From: Wurfbainia villosa
Lineage: Eukaryota > Streptophyta > Magnoliopsida > Zingiberales > Zingiberaceae
NCBI GenBank assembly: GCA_025175895.1
Contig: JAKLTH010000218.1
Span: forward strand, 75,001 to 139,000
DNA: 64,000 nucleotides
Direction of reading: 5' to 3'
The position numbers and the translations under genes are program-made. The stretch's first letter is position 1; every line of letters starts with the position of its first letter. The notes under the pieces are model-generated. The model was given only the letters and a program-made list of their open reading frames with translations. It ran no database searches and was not told the origin of the DNA. Below are positions 1 through 13,000 of the stretch, piece by piece.

Positions 1-178
<178 letters not shown>

Positions 179-232
179 CCCGGCCAATCCTGTTCCACTT
201 AATCCCTTTTTCATGGGCACATATCTTTATGG

Positions 233-2655
233 CTAAGGAATGGGAAATCTTTCTCCTGTTACATGAATCAAATGTTTCATTTCATCCGGGAAAAGCCATC
301 CCCTTCTCAACACTGTCTTTGTCATTTGATCTAATAGCGTTCCCTTAGATAGGAAGAGATTTGATAAATACTGATAACTCTCGGATAGAATATTAGAACG
401 GAAAGATCCATTATATAATGAACTCTTGCTTCTAAGCCATCTCTGGCGATGAATCAACAATTCACAGTACTTTTCTTGCCTATTCCCGATGAAGTGTATA
501 CATAGATGTAGGAGAATCCGTTTGGGAAGTAATAAGCACCTTTGACATCTCTTCATATGCAAAGAATTCTCGACGTGAAAACACAGAGACAAAGGACTGA
601 TCTTTGAATAGGAAAAAGAATGGATCTACAGGGTCCCAAATGAATTGGCTTATTCGAAAAAAGCCTTGTTCTTTGGAAAATCTATCGGGTGTTGATCGCA
701 TGGTTCCCCTCTACAAGAACTCCTACTCATGCTCTGGAAGCTCATCCTCTTCATGATAAATGCTCCGCTTGCCCCGAAATGATCCGGCCCGATAGGGAAA
801 TCCCAATTCAGTGGGCCTTTCAATACAATCAAATAGATTGGTCCAAGGGTGCCATATTCTAGGAGCCCAAACTATGTGATCGAATAAATCCTCCTCCATT
901 TGTTGCGGGTCGATGTCCTCTTCCTCTTCGTCTTCCTCTTATTCAAACTCCGATTCGTATTTTTCATAGTTTTGAATCATATCTAACTGATTCCTTGGTT
1001 CGGACCGAAGAAGTAATGTCACTCGATTATTATCAAAGCGCAATCTTTTTCTATCTGTGAGGATCCCAGCAGGCGCCTTCTAGTTCTAATAGGCCATGAA
1101 CTAAATCGTAATCATTCTCGAATCTATAAGAAGCGATCCAATTATTTTCATCAGTTCGTGAAGACCAAAGATCTTGAGCGACCAATCCGTCATAACAATT
1201 CAAAAGATAAAGAAGTATCGTTAATTTCTTCATGCTCGTTCCAAGTTCGAAGTACCATTTGTACAAATAAGAATCCCCTTCTTTACATGATTTCTTCTTC
1301 ATATAGATAGATATAGGATCTACGGGGCAATTACTTAGAAGTACATTTTGTGCAACAACCCTTCCTATTTGATAGAAAAGGATCCCGGATCTGAGATATT
1401 ACAGGATCATAAATCCCAAGTTTGTCTATGAAGAGCTGATCTAATTTTATTAGTTTCTATAATTGATTTCTTCATGTAATACTAATGGATAGGGCCTCAT
1501 TGATAAGTCTTTGCAAGATCTCGTGCATTGGAACCCATGGTTATGGACCCGAATCCATTAGTATGGAACATTTTCTTTCCAAGTGAAACCCTTTAGTATA
1601 TGAAAGAATGAAAAGTGCTTTCGTTGTTGTTGAATAAGAAGCCTTCGTATCTTAATGCATGTGTTTAATTTATTCGGAGCTATTAGAGCGGGATCCACTT
1701 TTTGGGGAATATGAGTCGAACCAATAACAAGAATATTTCTAGTGGAATATCTTTCACAATCTCTGGAGAGATAGTTCTGTAATAGACCGAAGGATCTGTA
1801 ATTCACATACAGATCATGAATGTTTGGAATCCATATTATGCAAGGAGACATTTCTCTTGCTAATGCGAATCGAAAGGTGATATCGATATAAAATCCGTAT
1901 ATACTCGGCGGCATATCCATAGTTAGCACATTCGTCATATCTATTAGCGTATCAAGATTATCAAGATCAAGGTCATCATCAATATCACTATCATCAATAT
2001 CGATATCGCTATCACTATCACTATCATCAATAAAAACCTTCGGGCTTGTAATAATGTCTGAATAAGGAAAGTTGTTCGGAAATATCGTAATTAAAGGAAC
2101 AAGGGAGTTTGTTGCTAGGTATTTGACCAAATAGGATCGTCCAGTTCTAATAGAACCTATCACTAAAATACCCCTAGAAGGGGATAGGGCTAAACGGAGC
2201 GAGAAGGAGATGGGAAATGAAAACTATTAGTCCCACATGGGGTTTGTTAATAAGTGATTGTCTGATAATGAGCAAGGAATATCCGTCTTTCTGCTAAACA
2301 GGATCTATTGAACTCATAATTCATTAGATATTTTTTATGAATGTCAACTAAGTATCGTAAGTAAATTGATCCCGGTTGTTCAATCATTTGATAACCAGAG
2401 TCATTCTTTGATAAATGATCACTATGAGTCAGACTCAATTGAATTTGATCAATCCTTTTTTCTTTTTATGTCGTTAAGGTGGAGAACTGAACCAAGAATT
2501 CTCTTTCTTCATCATCAACCAAATCACTATTCGTGACCCAGGATTCTATTTTCTCATCAATCCAATCACCGTTCACCCCTTTTCTTTTTCTTATCAATGA
2601 ATAGATCTCTTTACTTGTACGACTTAGATGTTTCGTATTTCTCAAAAAAGCGATT
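233..2655 (-). pseudogene. ycf2: Plastid-derived ycf2, C-terminal portion (nuclear copy)
   Basis: The minus strand encodes, in several broken frames, the C-terminal third of plastid Ycf2, a very large AAA-type protein linked to the chloroplast import motor. In coding order from 2655 down: the stretch containing KNDSGYQMIEQPG (2438-2247), the ATPase-like part with MIGSIRTGRSYLVKYLATNS (2163 down), MKKKSCKEGDSYLYKWYFEL (1302 down), and the tail around SKEQGFFRISQFIWDP (701-480) and RWLFPDEMKHLIHVTGE (to 233). At least five frame changes or stops separate these parts. An acidic Asp/Ser/Ile repeat lies at about 1965-2035, a region that is length-variable in ycf2. Normal Ycf2 exceeds 2,000 residues; only about 800 codons are represented here. 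Confidence 0.92.
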
Positions 2656-3673
2656 CGATTGATGGGATTTTGTATGATACTTCTGAGATCAATTCATTCT
2701 TTTTTCTCTGACAGATGGTCAGAACTTCATCTGGGTTCGAATCCTATTGAGAGGTCCACTAGAGATCAAAAATTTTTGAAGAAAAAACAAGATGTTTCTT
2801 TTGTCCCTTCCAGGCGAGCGGAAAATAAGGAAATGGTTGATATATTCAAGATAATTACGTATTTACAAAATACCGTCTCAATTCATCCTATTTCATTCTT
2901 GAACAAAAATCCATTTTTTGATTTATTTCAACTATTCCATGACCGAAACAAAAGGGGATACACGTTACACCACGATTTTGAATCAGAAGAGAGATTTCAA
3001 GAAATGGCAGATCTATTCACTCTATCAATAACCGAGCCGGATCTGGTGTATCATAGGAGATTTGCCTTTTCTATTGATTCCTACGGGTTGGATCAAAAAA
3101 AATTCTTGAATCAGGTATTCAACTCCAGAGATGAATCGAAAAAGAAATCTTTATTGGTTCTACCTCCTCTTTTTTATGAAGAGAATGAATCTTTTTATTG
3201 AAGGATTAGAAAAAATCGCGGATCTATCAAGGAATGATTTGGAAGATCCAAAACGAAAAACAACTGTATTTGCTAGCAACAACATAATGGAGGCAGTCAA
3301 TCAATATAGATTGATCCAAAATCTGATTCAAATCTATGGATACATAAGAAATGTATCTAATCGATTCTTTTTAATGAATAGATCTGATCACAACTTCGAA
3401 TATGGAATTCAAAGGGATCAAATAGGAAATGATACTCTGAATCATATAACTATAATGAAATATATGATCAACCAACATTTATCGAATTTGAAAAAGAGTC
3501 AGAAGAAATGGTTTGATCCTCTTATTTCTCGAACCGGGAGATCCATGAATCGAGATCCTGATGTATATAGATACAAATGGTCCAATGGGAGCAAGAATTT
3601 CTAGGAACATTTGGAACATTTCCTTTCTGGAGCAGAAGAACCATTTTCAAGTAGTGTTCGATCGGTTACGTAT
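2656..3673 (+). pseudogene. ycf2: Plastid-derived ycf2, central portion, inverted relative to its neighbour
   Basis: On the plus strand this encodes a more N-terminal part of Ycf2 than the adjoining minus-strand segment, with landmarks FFSDRWSELHLGSNPIERST, FKIITYLQNTVSIHP, LFTLSITEPDLVYH and FASNNIMEAVNQYRLI. A frameshift near 3200 separates 2659-3201 from 3131-3604, and another near 3590 leads into the frame with FQVVFDRLRI. Ycf2 similarity stops at 3673, and the next bases (tgtaacgcc) begin a gypsy LTR, so the LTR appears to have inserted into, or been joined to, the plastid DNA. The two ycf2 pieces meet at about 2655 in opposite orientation, which does not occur within a single plastid ycf2 gene. 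Confidence 0.92.
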
Positions 3674-4289
3674 TTGTAACGCCTGTAAAAATCCTAGTAA
3701 TTTTACAAGAATTTTTGGTATGATTATGATGGGCTTTATGTGGGCTCTTTCAAAAATAAAAGAAATGGAGCCAAAAAGGATGCATGGCCTAGGAATTGAA
3801 CCCCAAACCTCTAGTAGAAACCTAAGCCCTAAAGATGCATCCAATAACCAGAAGCCCAGCAGGGTTGTGCTATTAAAGGAATATGGGAAATGATAGTTAA
3901 GGGTAAGGGAGGCTAAGGGACACTTCAAGAGAATAAATAGGGAATGAAGGGACAAGAGAAAAGCCACTCCTCCACTTCTCTCTTCTCTTCTTCTTCCTCA
4001 CCGAAACCTATCCCTCTCCCTCTCCCTCTCCATTTTTCGAGACCTATCCAAGCAAGAAGAAGGCTAAGTTGGCATCCCTTAGGTTATCTTCCAACTAAAA
4101 GCAAAGCGAAGGAAGTAAGTATCCCCCTCACCTGCGTATAAGTAGTTTTCGATTGATGTTATTGTGTCAATCCTTTTAAAATCATTCGGCCAAGACCTTG
4201 TTTGAGTTTTCCATGAAGATCCATGTCATATCTTGTATGAACATGATGAAGATAGGATGCTAGATGGATTAGGTTAAGTGTATGAACTT

Positions 4290-4650
4290 TTAAGCCCTTG
4301 GACCATTCGGCCAAGACCCTTTAGACCCCTATGTGTTCTTTTTATGCCATGTTATAGATAAGTTCATGCTATGTTTTGATGGTAAAAGAAGATAACATGA
4401 TGTTTGGTTAACCTAGACTTAAGTGGATGAACTTTTAAGCCCTTGGACCATTCGGCCAAGCCCCTTTAGACCCCTATGTGTTCTTTTATGTCATGCTATA
4501 GATAAGTCCATGCTATGTTTTGATGGTAAAAGAAGATAACATGATGTTTGGTTAACCTAGATTTAAGTGGATGAACTTTAAGCCCTTGGACCATTCGGCC
4601 AAGTCCCATTAGACCCCTATGTGTTCTTTCTATGCCATGTTTTAGATGAG
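4290..4650. repeat. Tandem repeat, about 144-bp unit, in family A LTR
   Basis: The block with aagcccttggaccattcgg recurs at about 4290, 4436 and 4580, followed each time by agacccctatgtgttctt and a gatgaagataacatg-like segment. Weaker extra copies of cattcggccaag occur at 4183 and 4853. Confidence 0.8.
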
Positions 4651-6371
4651 CTTATGCTATGTTTTGATGCTAGATGAAGATAACATGTTCTATGCTAGGG
4701 TTTAAATGAGTTCATGCCATGTTTGATGTTAGAAGAAGATAACATGTTCTATGCTATGTTAGAGCTAGGTTCATGCTATGTTTGATGGTAGATGAAGGTA
4801 ACATATTGTTGGCTAACCTAGAGTTAAGGGGTTGAGCCTTATGTCCTTTAAAACCATTCGGCCAAGACCCATTTAAGCCTAACATGCTATGATCTATAAA
4901 TTACCATGTTATATTTTGAGTGTAGATATAGGTAACATGTGAAAGCTAAGCTAGACTTAAGAAATGGATCTTAGGTTGTCTTGGAACTCTCAGCCAAGGC
5001 TTATTTAAAAACCCTAAGTGCCTCCCATGCCATGCTTTATATGTAAAGAATTAACATGTGGTTAGTTAGACCAAATATAAGTTGTTTGGTGTTTAAAAAC
5101 TTGTTAGAACTCCATGAACTCATTTAAAACTTGTATAGGTCATTCCATGTATGATTGTTCATGATGTTTATGTCTTATGCCATGCTTGTAGGGATCCAGA
5201 GCGATAAACAAAAATTCACAGCGGAAAACTTAGGATCCCTCCAGAGATCCAAGCAAAAAAAAATATACTCGTTTCTATTATCGATTCTATCCTATAGGAA
5301 TCGAGATTACCTTCGAAGCGTGCCCTTCGAATTCCAGTCAGCAACACTTGCGGATCTCAGCGTGGTCAGAATGTCCATGCCTCTACGGTGCACACACACA
5401 CGATCTTGGAGAGAAGAGGTAAACCCTTTCGGTTGTGCTAGCAACCACTCCAAGGTCTCACTTTTCCACTCTATACTTGGCCCTTTTGTGTGAACGAAAA
5501 AAAAATCAGATCTATTTTTCATTGTCCACGTTGAAGAAGAAGAAGCAACAATAATACACCTTAATGAGACATTAAATGCACTTCCTTATTCTCCATGGTA
5601 AAAGAAAGGAAATCAATTAATGCTCATTAAATGCACATTAATGAGTTTTAAATCCCATTTAAAACCCCATTTATTAATTCGTGTATTACATTATTAATTC
5701 GTGTATTATATTATTAATTCGTGTATTATTCATTTTAGCCTTCTTCTCTTGGTTTGACTTGAGTCTAACTCAACATAAACCAATTTGAGTCCAACTCAAA
5801 TTTAGCCAAGTAATGAGTCTTACTCATTCTAGTTAATCCAATTAACTAATAATTCATTTTAGTCAAACCAAAATAATATGTTCTTTATATGTGACCCTAT
5901 AGACTCTCATAACGTTGGCAATGTATCCAAAACCATTTTAGATACATAAGCAATGAGCGGCATCTAGCAATACATCATTGCTACCCAAGTGATGAGAATG
6001 TCGAGATTCGACAACCTCTTCCGTGACTATTATCATATGACAGTGTCCTTCTATCCTTGATATCTCAGATCGATCAATGAGGCATGTAATCGCGTGTCAC
6101 CCTCTTATCAATCTTTATGTTTCTTGATCCCCAAGTAGACTCGCTCAAACAAATGAGCTCAATATCTCATATTGACTCATTTGAGCATGACCATGCATTT
6201 CGTGGTCCTACTCTATCAAGAGACCAAAGATATCACTCTCGTCATATGGGAGGGATAGATCTCATCTACATCACTCACATCCCTCCGCATAATTCGTTAC
6301 ATATTCAGTGATCGCCGTTATAGTCACCCAATTACGGTGTGACGTTAGACGATACCAAAGTACATAACTCC

Positions 6372-6379
6372 TTATATAG
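6372..6379 (-). promoter_or_regulatory. TATA box of the copia solo LTR
   Basis: On the minus strand the sequence reads ccctatataaggag, a textbook plant TATA context. It lies about 480 bp from the LTR 5' end (6857), a normal place for an LTR promoter. Activity is not shown. Confidence 0.5.
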
Positions 6380-6426
6380 GGAACCGTAGTGACTTCAGGT
6401 CTAAGGACTATTCATACCAATAGTCA

Positions 6427-6476
6427 CATGAGAAAGTATATGACACTCATATAACGATCCATGATACTTTCTCATG
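6427..6476. repeat. Inverted repeat / potential hairpin in solo LTR
   Basis: The 13-bp arm catgagaaagtat (6427-6439) is perfectly repeated in inverse as atactttctcatg (6464-6476), with a 24-bp loop. It lies just upstream of the TATA box on the minus strand. Confidence 0.75.
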
Positions 6477-7169
6477 GTGGGTCAATTCAGTATATATAGT
6501 CTCCAATATATATACCCATGTATCAATGTGATATCACATATCCATGACTTGTGAGATCAAGTCATCCATTGAACTACATGCTAGTCTCAATGTATCAATA
6601 TAGCCCTTGTCTATTAATACAATACTCGACTAGGAATATTTAAGAATAGCATTCTCTACAGCTTCTCATAATCAATTCTACCAATTGATATACTGTAGAT
6701 AACAACCTACTATTCATGGGTATTATTATATTTATTTAGCTGGCACACGCATAAAGAAATATAATAATCAATCTTTGCCTTTATTAATGCAAGAATATAA
6801 TACAAAAGTCTCCCTCACCAATCATCTCATAATTGACACTAAGGGCTCATACTAATAATGCTTATATGGGTGTAATGTTTGTGTTTATGTTATGCTCGTT
6901 ACCTTGTGATTGTATGAATGCATGATATGTTATAAGGAAAGAACATGATTGCATAAAAAGAAACATGATATGATATGAAGAAGAAATATGTTATGAAAGT
7001 CATATGATATGTTATGAAGAAGAAGTATGTTATGATATGAAGAAGAAAAATATGATATGTCATGATAAGGAATATGATATGTTTATGAAATGAAATATGA
7101 TATGTTATGATAAGAAGCATGATATGTATTTTACTTTCTGCATGACTTGTACCAGGACCCTAACAAGGT

Positions 7170-7330
7170 CCAAGGATGGGCTCCTACATGCCCCTGGGTC
7201 GACGGTCGTAGTACGGACTCAGTACGGGATGGGCTCCCAGATGCCCTAGGCCGACGGTCATAAAATGCGGGCTTGGATGGGCCTTATGCTGCCCCTAGGC
7301 CGACGGACTTAGTACGGGCCTAGTACTCTA
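7170..7330. repeat. Degenerate ~50-bp tandem repeat in family A LTR
   Basis: Three units each carry a gatgggctcc or gatgggcctt start, a gcccctaggccgacgg core and an agtacggg end. They are GC-rich compared with the surrounding AT-rich repeats. Confidence 0.7.
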
Positions 7331-7469
7331 GTGGGTTTGATATTAGTTACCTCGGGTCTATTAGGGATGCGCGCTATGATGATGATGATGTGGTACAATG
7401 TCGGGCCTAATATTTTGAGATTTATGTTCAAATACCTATGATATATGATTTCGAAGAGCATCCTGCATA

Positions 7470-7800
7470 TACCTTTATGTTATGTTTACTTATGTTACGT
7501 ATGTTTATATGTTATGCTTGCTTATGTTATATATGTTTACATGTTATGTTTGCTTATGTTATGTATGTTTACATGTTATGTTTGCTTATGTTACGTATGT
7601 TTACATGTTATGTTTGCTTATATTATATATGTTTACATGTTATGCTTGCTTATGTTATATATGTTTACATGTTATGTTTGCTTATGTTATATATGTTTAC
7701 ATGTTATGTTTGCTTATGTTACGTATGTTTACATGTTATGCTTGCTTATGTTATATATGTTTACATGTTATGCTTGCTTATGTTTGGTATGCTTACATGA
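7470..7800. repeat. 32-bp tandem repeat, about ten copies
   Basis: The unit atgtttacatgttatgct plus tgcttatgttatat repeats every 32 bp. Because 32 is not a multiple of three and the unit has no stop in any plus frame, all three plus frames stay open (7438-7800, 7445-7849, 7482-7826). The resulting Cys/Tyr/Leu-rich peptides are artefacts of the repeat, not proteins. Confidence 0.9.
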
Positions 7801-8278
7801 ATGTTATGCTTATATGTGTTATATGATCATGTCACTACTCTATGCTTAATGTTGATGTATGGTTTTTGTGAGTAGGACAGGATCTTACTAAGCCTATGTG
7901 CTTATAGTTTATGTTTCCTTGTACTACAGATAAGGGTAAAGGGTGGCTAAACTAAAGGGAGCAATAGGAGGGGCAAAGTGTGTGTGGTAGTGGCATGGTG
8001 GAGGAGATCTGTCATGTTCTTTATGCATGTTTCCCTAAGATGATTTTGTTTATGGACTTGAATTAAGCACTAAGTACTTATGAAATAATGATGCATGCTC
8101 TATGTTAAGAAGAAGTACCTATGAAATGACGATGCATGTTTATGTTTAAAAGAAAAAAAAAAGTCTAAAGTCTTCCGCTGTAAGAAGTACGATATATGTA
8201 GTCTTCCGCTATAATGTATGTATGTACGATCGCGTCGCATCGCCCCTCCGGACCCTAGGAAAGGGCGGATGTGACAGG

Positions 8279-8293
8279 TTGGTATTAGAGCAG
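8279..8293 (+). other. Primer binding site of family A (tRNA-iMet)
   Basis: The sequence ttggtattagagcag begins 2 bp after the LTR end. It matches the plant initiator-Met tRNA 3' complement ttggtatcagagc with one change, and fixes the plus orientation of this element and the LTR end at 8276. Confidence 0.85.
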
Positions 8294-8502
8294 ATCTGCC
8301 TTTCCACTACACACACATCAAGCTCCAAATCCTGCCGCTCTAAGTAAGAATTTCTATGCCTACTTTATTTCTTTCATGTATGATAACAAATGCCTCTAGC
8401 TTAAATATGCATGAAAATATGTATGATAACCTTATGCTAGCTTTTAGTTTAACCATGTGTAGATAAACGAACGATAAACTTATACTAGCTTTACTTTAAT
8501 AT

Positions 8503-10062
8503 ATGAAGATAAACATGTCTGGAAGACGCAGTAGTAGAGACGATGAGATAGCACCCCCACATGACCTTACACACGTGGTTACTGAACTCCAGCATCAAGT
8601 CACAGAGCAGCAACAAGTAATAAATATCTTAATGAATCAGCGAGGAAACCCTACCGCCCCACCAGCGGGCCCTGGCCCGATGGTTTGACAGGAAGCTTAC
8701 CTGATCCAGTGGCAGAGGCTGAAGCCGGAAAATTTCTCTAGTACTGGTGAACCATGTGATGCCCAGGCCTGGTTTAAGACGGTGGAAAGCATCGTGGAGC
8801 TACTGGACTGGTCCGAATGCGAGAAGATTAAGTGTGCATCATTCTGCCTTTCAGGAGATACTCGGATGTGGTGGGAATGGGTTAAAGCAAAGAGGCAAGT
8901 AAATCAGATGAGATGGACGGATTTCGAGTATGAATTTTTCGAAGAATTCTTCCATATGAGGGTAACCAACAAGCATTACGACGAGTTCACTGGGTTCTGA
9001 CAAGGTGACCTATCAGTCAGCGAAGCCGTAAAGAGATTCAACCGACTCGCACGCCTATGCCCAGAGTTGGTCAACACGGAAAGAGAAAGGGTCAGACTCA
9101 TGCTGAAGATGCTCCGACCCGAAATAGCTCTGAATGTGGCCGGTAAAGTTCATAGACCGCAGATCGCAGAGGAGTTGTTCAGTAGTGCCTTGATTACCGA
9201 GCATTATCTGAACAACATTAACCAGCAAAAGAAGGCACTGAGTGAAGGCAGGGGTCAAGCCCAGTCAGGAGGTCAGAGAAACCAGAGTACTTGGAAAGGG
9301 AACCACACTGGCAAGAGAAAACAATGGGAGGATCCTAAAGGTGGTCCAGCAAACAAGTAGCCCAAGATTCCTCTGTGTGCTACATGCGGAAAGATACATC
9401 CTGGAGTATGCTACTGAGGCACAAATAGATGTTACAACTGCGGACGGGAAGGGCATAGAGTCAAGGATCGCCTATTCAGTTCGTGCACCTCCTCGATAGT
9501 ATGCCCAAGACAGAGTGCTCCTCCACAGCTACACCAGATGCAGGCTGCAATCGAAGGTACCCTGATCAGCCAAGGGAGATTGAAAGCCCCGTCAGTTATG
9601 ACAGATGCCAGGGTATTCTCTCTCACCCAAGAAGATGTGGCGAACGCTTCTACGGTAGTCACAGGCTAGATATTTATTTTCTGTCAGCATGCTACTGCAT
9701 TATTTGATACTGAGGCAACACATTCGTTTGTTTCTACACCCTTCACGGAAAAGATAGACATGCCACCACAAGCTTTGGATCGCAAGTTCTTAACCACCTT
9801 GCCCTCGGGAGAAGTAATGCCCTCCACTCATATGCTGCGAGCCGCACCCATCAGAATCGTAGACAGAGAACTCTACTGTGATCTGATAGTGCTCGACATG
9901 CAAGATTATGATGTCATACTGGGCATGGATTTCTTAAGCAAGTACGGTGCTTCGATTGAGTGCCATAAAAGAAAAGTGGTCTTCCAGCCGGAGGCAGAAC
10001 CTATGTTTGAATTTATTGGAGAGCCAAGGAGAAGAGTCGATAAATTTTTATCAGCTCTACAA
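8503..10062 (+). pseudogene. Family A Ty3/gypsy gag-protease remnant
   Basis: From Met 8503 (or 8515, MSGRRSS) the frame runs through a gag capsid-like region (8782-9360) with the typical TRMWWEW and RFNRLARLCPEL motifs. It continues to a CCHC zinc knuckle near 9385-9460, read in a frame broken by stops, and a retropepsin-like part at 9700-10065. The retropepsin segment reads ALFDTEATHSFVS, where the catalytic DTG/DSG has become DTE, and keeps a downstream ILGMDFLSKY motif. Stops at about 8686, 8998, 9358 and 9414 and near 9667 break it. It ends abruptly at 10062, where an inverted LTR begins; RT, RNase H and integrase are absent. It cannot encode working proteins. Family: Ty3/gypsy, probably chromovirus-like. 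Confidence 0.85.
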
Positions 10063-10063
10063 G

Positions 10064-13000
10064 TGTAGCGCCCGCCCTTATCTGCTCTCAGGGCGGCGCT
10101 ACTTTTACCCCTTTCTTTTTTTTTTCTTTTAAAACATAACACACATGGATCCTTCCACCATCATACTTAAGCATGTTATCATGGCATAAACCTTCTTTTC
10201 TACATGCATCACCTATCTTATTCATAGTTAGCATGTTACCATATCTTATCTCATTTCATAACATGCCCAACATAAGGATCCATTCGTGAGTTCTATCATA
10301 TCAACTTTCTTAAGTAATTGAACAATAACATAACTAAGCAACATCCAACATGGTGCTAATAATTCACAAGTCTTATAAGCGGAAGCAATGTCTTAAGTTG
10401 TTAATTGAGCATATAAATATAAGCAGATAGTAATAGGGTCTTTCTCCACCATGCCACTATCACACACACTGGGCCCTTCCTGCTACTTCCTCTAGTTCAG
10501 GTTTCCTTGATCTGCAGTATATGGACAACATAAACTATAAGCATATAGCTTAGTAAGATTCTTGCCTACTCACAAAAAAATACGAACTTCATCAAGCCAT
10601 TAGAAACATAAGCATGCTAGCATAAATGGCCTAAGTATTCCATAGTAACACTAATCAACAACATACCACGTAATGAAACCTAAGCATGGCATAGAGTTTA
10701 CATCAGCATGCTAAGCATAATTAAAACCAAGCAGAGCATAATCTAAACATAAGCATTCATGATATAAATCTTAGACATGCAGGAAGTACATAAACCCAAA
10801 TGTTCTTAACTTACTATAAGCATCATAACTTAGTAAAATCTAACATGCTTAAAGGACATAATCATAAGCATTTTTAACTTGAGCATAAACATTTGTAATG
10901 ACATAAATCCTAAACATGCATAAGGTACATAATCACAAATATTCTTAAACTACTGTAAGCATCATAACTTCATAGAGTCTAACGTGCATAAAGGACATAA
11001 CCATAAGCATTTTTTTTTTACTTGAGCATAAACATTGATAATGACTTAAATCCTAAACATGCATAAGGTACATAATCACAAGTATTCTTAAACTACTGTA
11101 AGCATCATAACTTCATAGAGTCTAACATGCATAAAGGACGTAATCATAAGCATTTTTAACTTGAGCATAAACATTTATAATAACATCAATCCTAAACATG
11201 CATAAGGTACATAATCACAAGTATTCTTAAACTTAACCATAAGCATTCACGACATCATAAATTCGAAACATGCATAAAGTACATAGTCACCACATTCTTA
11301 AACTTAACTCTAAACATCATAACTTCATAACATCTAAAATGCATAAAGGACGAGTTCGTAAGCATTCATAATATTTAACATAAGCATACACAATTTCATA
11401 AAAGTCTTTTCTTTTCAAAACATATACATATAGATACTTCAATTTCATCATAACTTGTTTGGGGGGCCCCAGGTTAAGTACCACATAATGCGCGTTCCCT
11501 AATAGGTCAGTAGCGAGCCACCAGACCTACGAGCAAGACCTCTTACGCCTTACCAGGCAAGACCTCTTACGCCTTCTTATGTCCCTATGGATTTGATTAA
11601 CGACCACACGGGTTAACCTCTTACAAAGTAAAATACTTAATTCCTTTCTTTTCTTGTCATATTATAAAGAATGCTCTTGATCCCCAACATAAAAAGGGAA
11701 GCATCTTAATCTTATCTTATCATAAGGAGAGCTCTTGATCCCTACTTGAAAGGGAAGCATCTCCATTTTATCTTATCTTAAGGAGAGCTCTTGATCCCTA
11801 CTTGAAAGGGAAGCATCTCCATCTTATCATAAGGAGAGCTCTTGATCCCTACTTGAAAGGGAAGCATCTCCATCTTATCTCAAGGACACATGCATTCATA
11901 ACATAAGAGTACCCTAAAGGGGGCCTAAAGTATAAATATGTTCATCACATAAGCATATTTCATGGCACATTACATCATAAACATGAAGCATATTTCCTTG
12001 GCATATTCATGGCATATTAAATCACAAAACATGTTCATCACCTAAGCATATTTCATGGCACATTACATCATAAACATGAAGCATATTTCTTTGGCATATT
12101 AAATCACAAAGCATGTTCATCACCTAAGCATATTTCATGGCACATTACATCATAAACATGAAGCATATTTCCTAGGCATATTCATGGCATATTAAATCAC
12201 AAAGCATGTTCATCACCTAAGCATATTTCATGGCACATTACATCATAAACATGAAGCATATTTCCTAGGCATATTCATGGCATATTAAATCATAAAACTT
12301 GTTCATCACATAGCCTAACTACATAAGGGGGGGGGGGTGTTTTCATGATGCCCTAACCCCAAAACCAATATTGGCCGAAACCTGTAAGGTATTCCAACAT
12401 GGCAGTGTTTAGTCACCTAAAACTCCTACATGAGGCATACAACATCCCCTAGTTCCCTTAGAAGCCTTTCTCTTGCAACCCTAACCCTAGTTTCATTGGT
12501 TGGTCGAAACTTGTGAGGGGCTCAAGCTTGGGTTTGTCCCCTACAATTCATTCATGAAGTCTTATAACTTATCATAGTATCATTAGAAATATTTTTCATG
12601 TAGCCCTAACCCTAATTTCATGGGTTGGCCGAAACTTGTGAGGGCTCAAGCTTGGGTTTGTCCCCTAAAATTACATCCATGAAGCCTTATAACCTATCAT
12701 AGTATCATTAGAAATATTTTTCATGCAACCCTAACCCTAATTTCATGGGTTGGCCGAAACTTGTAAGGTTAAGATCTTTGGACTTTTGTCACCTAAATCT
12801 ATTCATGTAGGTATATATCATAACCTAACTTCATAAGGGGGAGCTCTTCATGAAATCCTAACCCTAAACCCTTGGTGGCCGAAACATATAGGGTTAAAAC
12901 CTTTGGACTTTTGTTACCTAAAGATCCCTACTTGGAGCATACAACCTATAAAAGGTTTCCCTAATAGCATTTTCATGAATCCTAGCCCAAAACTTAGTTG

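Larger units (their letters stand above)
5182..6862 (-). mobile_element. Ty1/copia-type solo LTR with 5-bp TSD
   Basis: A 1,671-bp insertion (5187-6857) interrupts the family A LTR. It is flanked by identical 5-bp direct repeats atgct at 5182-5186 and 6858-6862. On the minus strand it begins tattagtatgagcccttag (the first TG has become TA) and ends ggatccctaca. It has a TATA box in the minus direction, an aataaa-like signal and no PBS or coding region attached, so it is a solo LTR left by recombination between the LTRs of a full element. Its style resembles the Tork/Angela-like LTR at 28022, but it is a different family. ORFs inside it are chance frames. Confidence 0.85.
3675..8276 (+). mobile_element. 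Family A Ty3/gypsy 5' LTR (plus strand), interrupted
   Basis: The LTR starts tgtaacgcc at 3675 and ends gatgtgaca at 8276, immediately before a primer binding site, so it is a 5' LTR. Without the nested copia solo LTR and its 5-bp TSD it is about 2.9 kb. No complete ORF of interest is present. It is packed with tandem repeats: about 144-bp units containing ccattcggccaag at 4290-4650, about 50-bp units at 7170-7330, and 32-bp units at 7470-7800. A related LTR lies inverted at 10064-13241 plus 24188-24382, and shared blocks include the terminal 200 bp and the region around 3960-4140. Boundaries rest on TG/CA ends, the PBS and the second copy. Confidence 0.8.

Noticed and set aside
3675..3880. 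A tRNA-derived SINE: on the minus strand a GGTTCAATTCC box and an A-box-like stretch occur here and at 24188-24382
   Set aside because: The block starts exactly at the LTR terminus tgtaacgcc in both places and continues into LTR sequence. No A-tail or SINE-like TSD is seen.
7438..7849. Three overlapping membrane-like proteins
   Set aside because: They come from a stop-free 32-bp repeat read in three frames.
12478..12745. Telomere-like accctaaccctaa motifs
   Set aside because: Only two units at a time, embedded in a 126-bp tandem repeat of the LTR; not a telomere tract.
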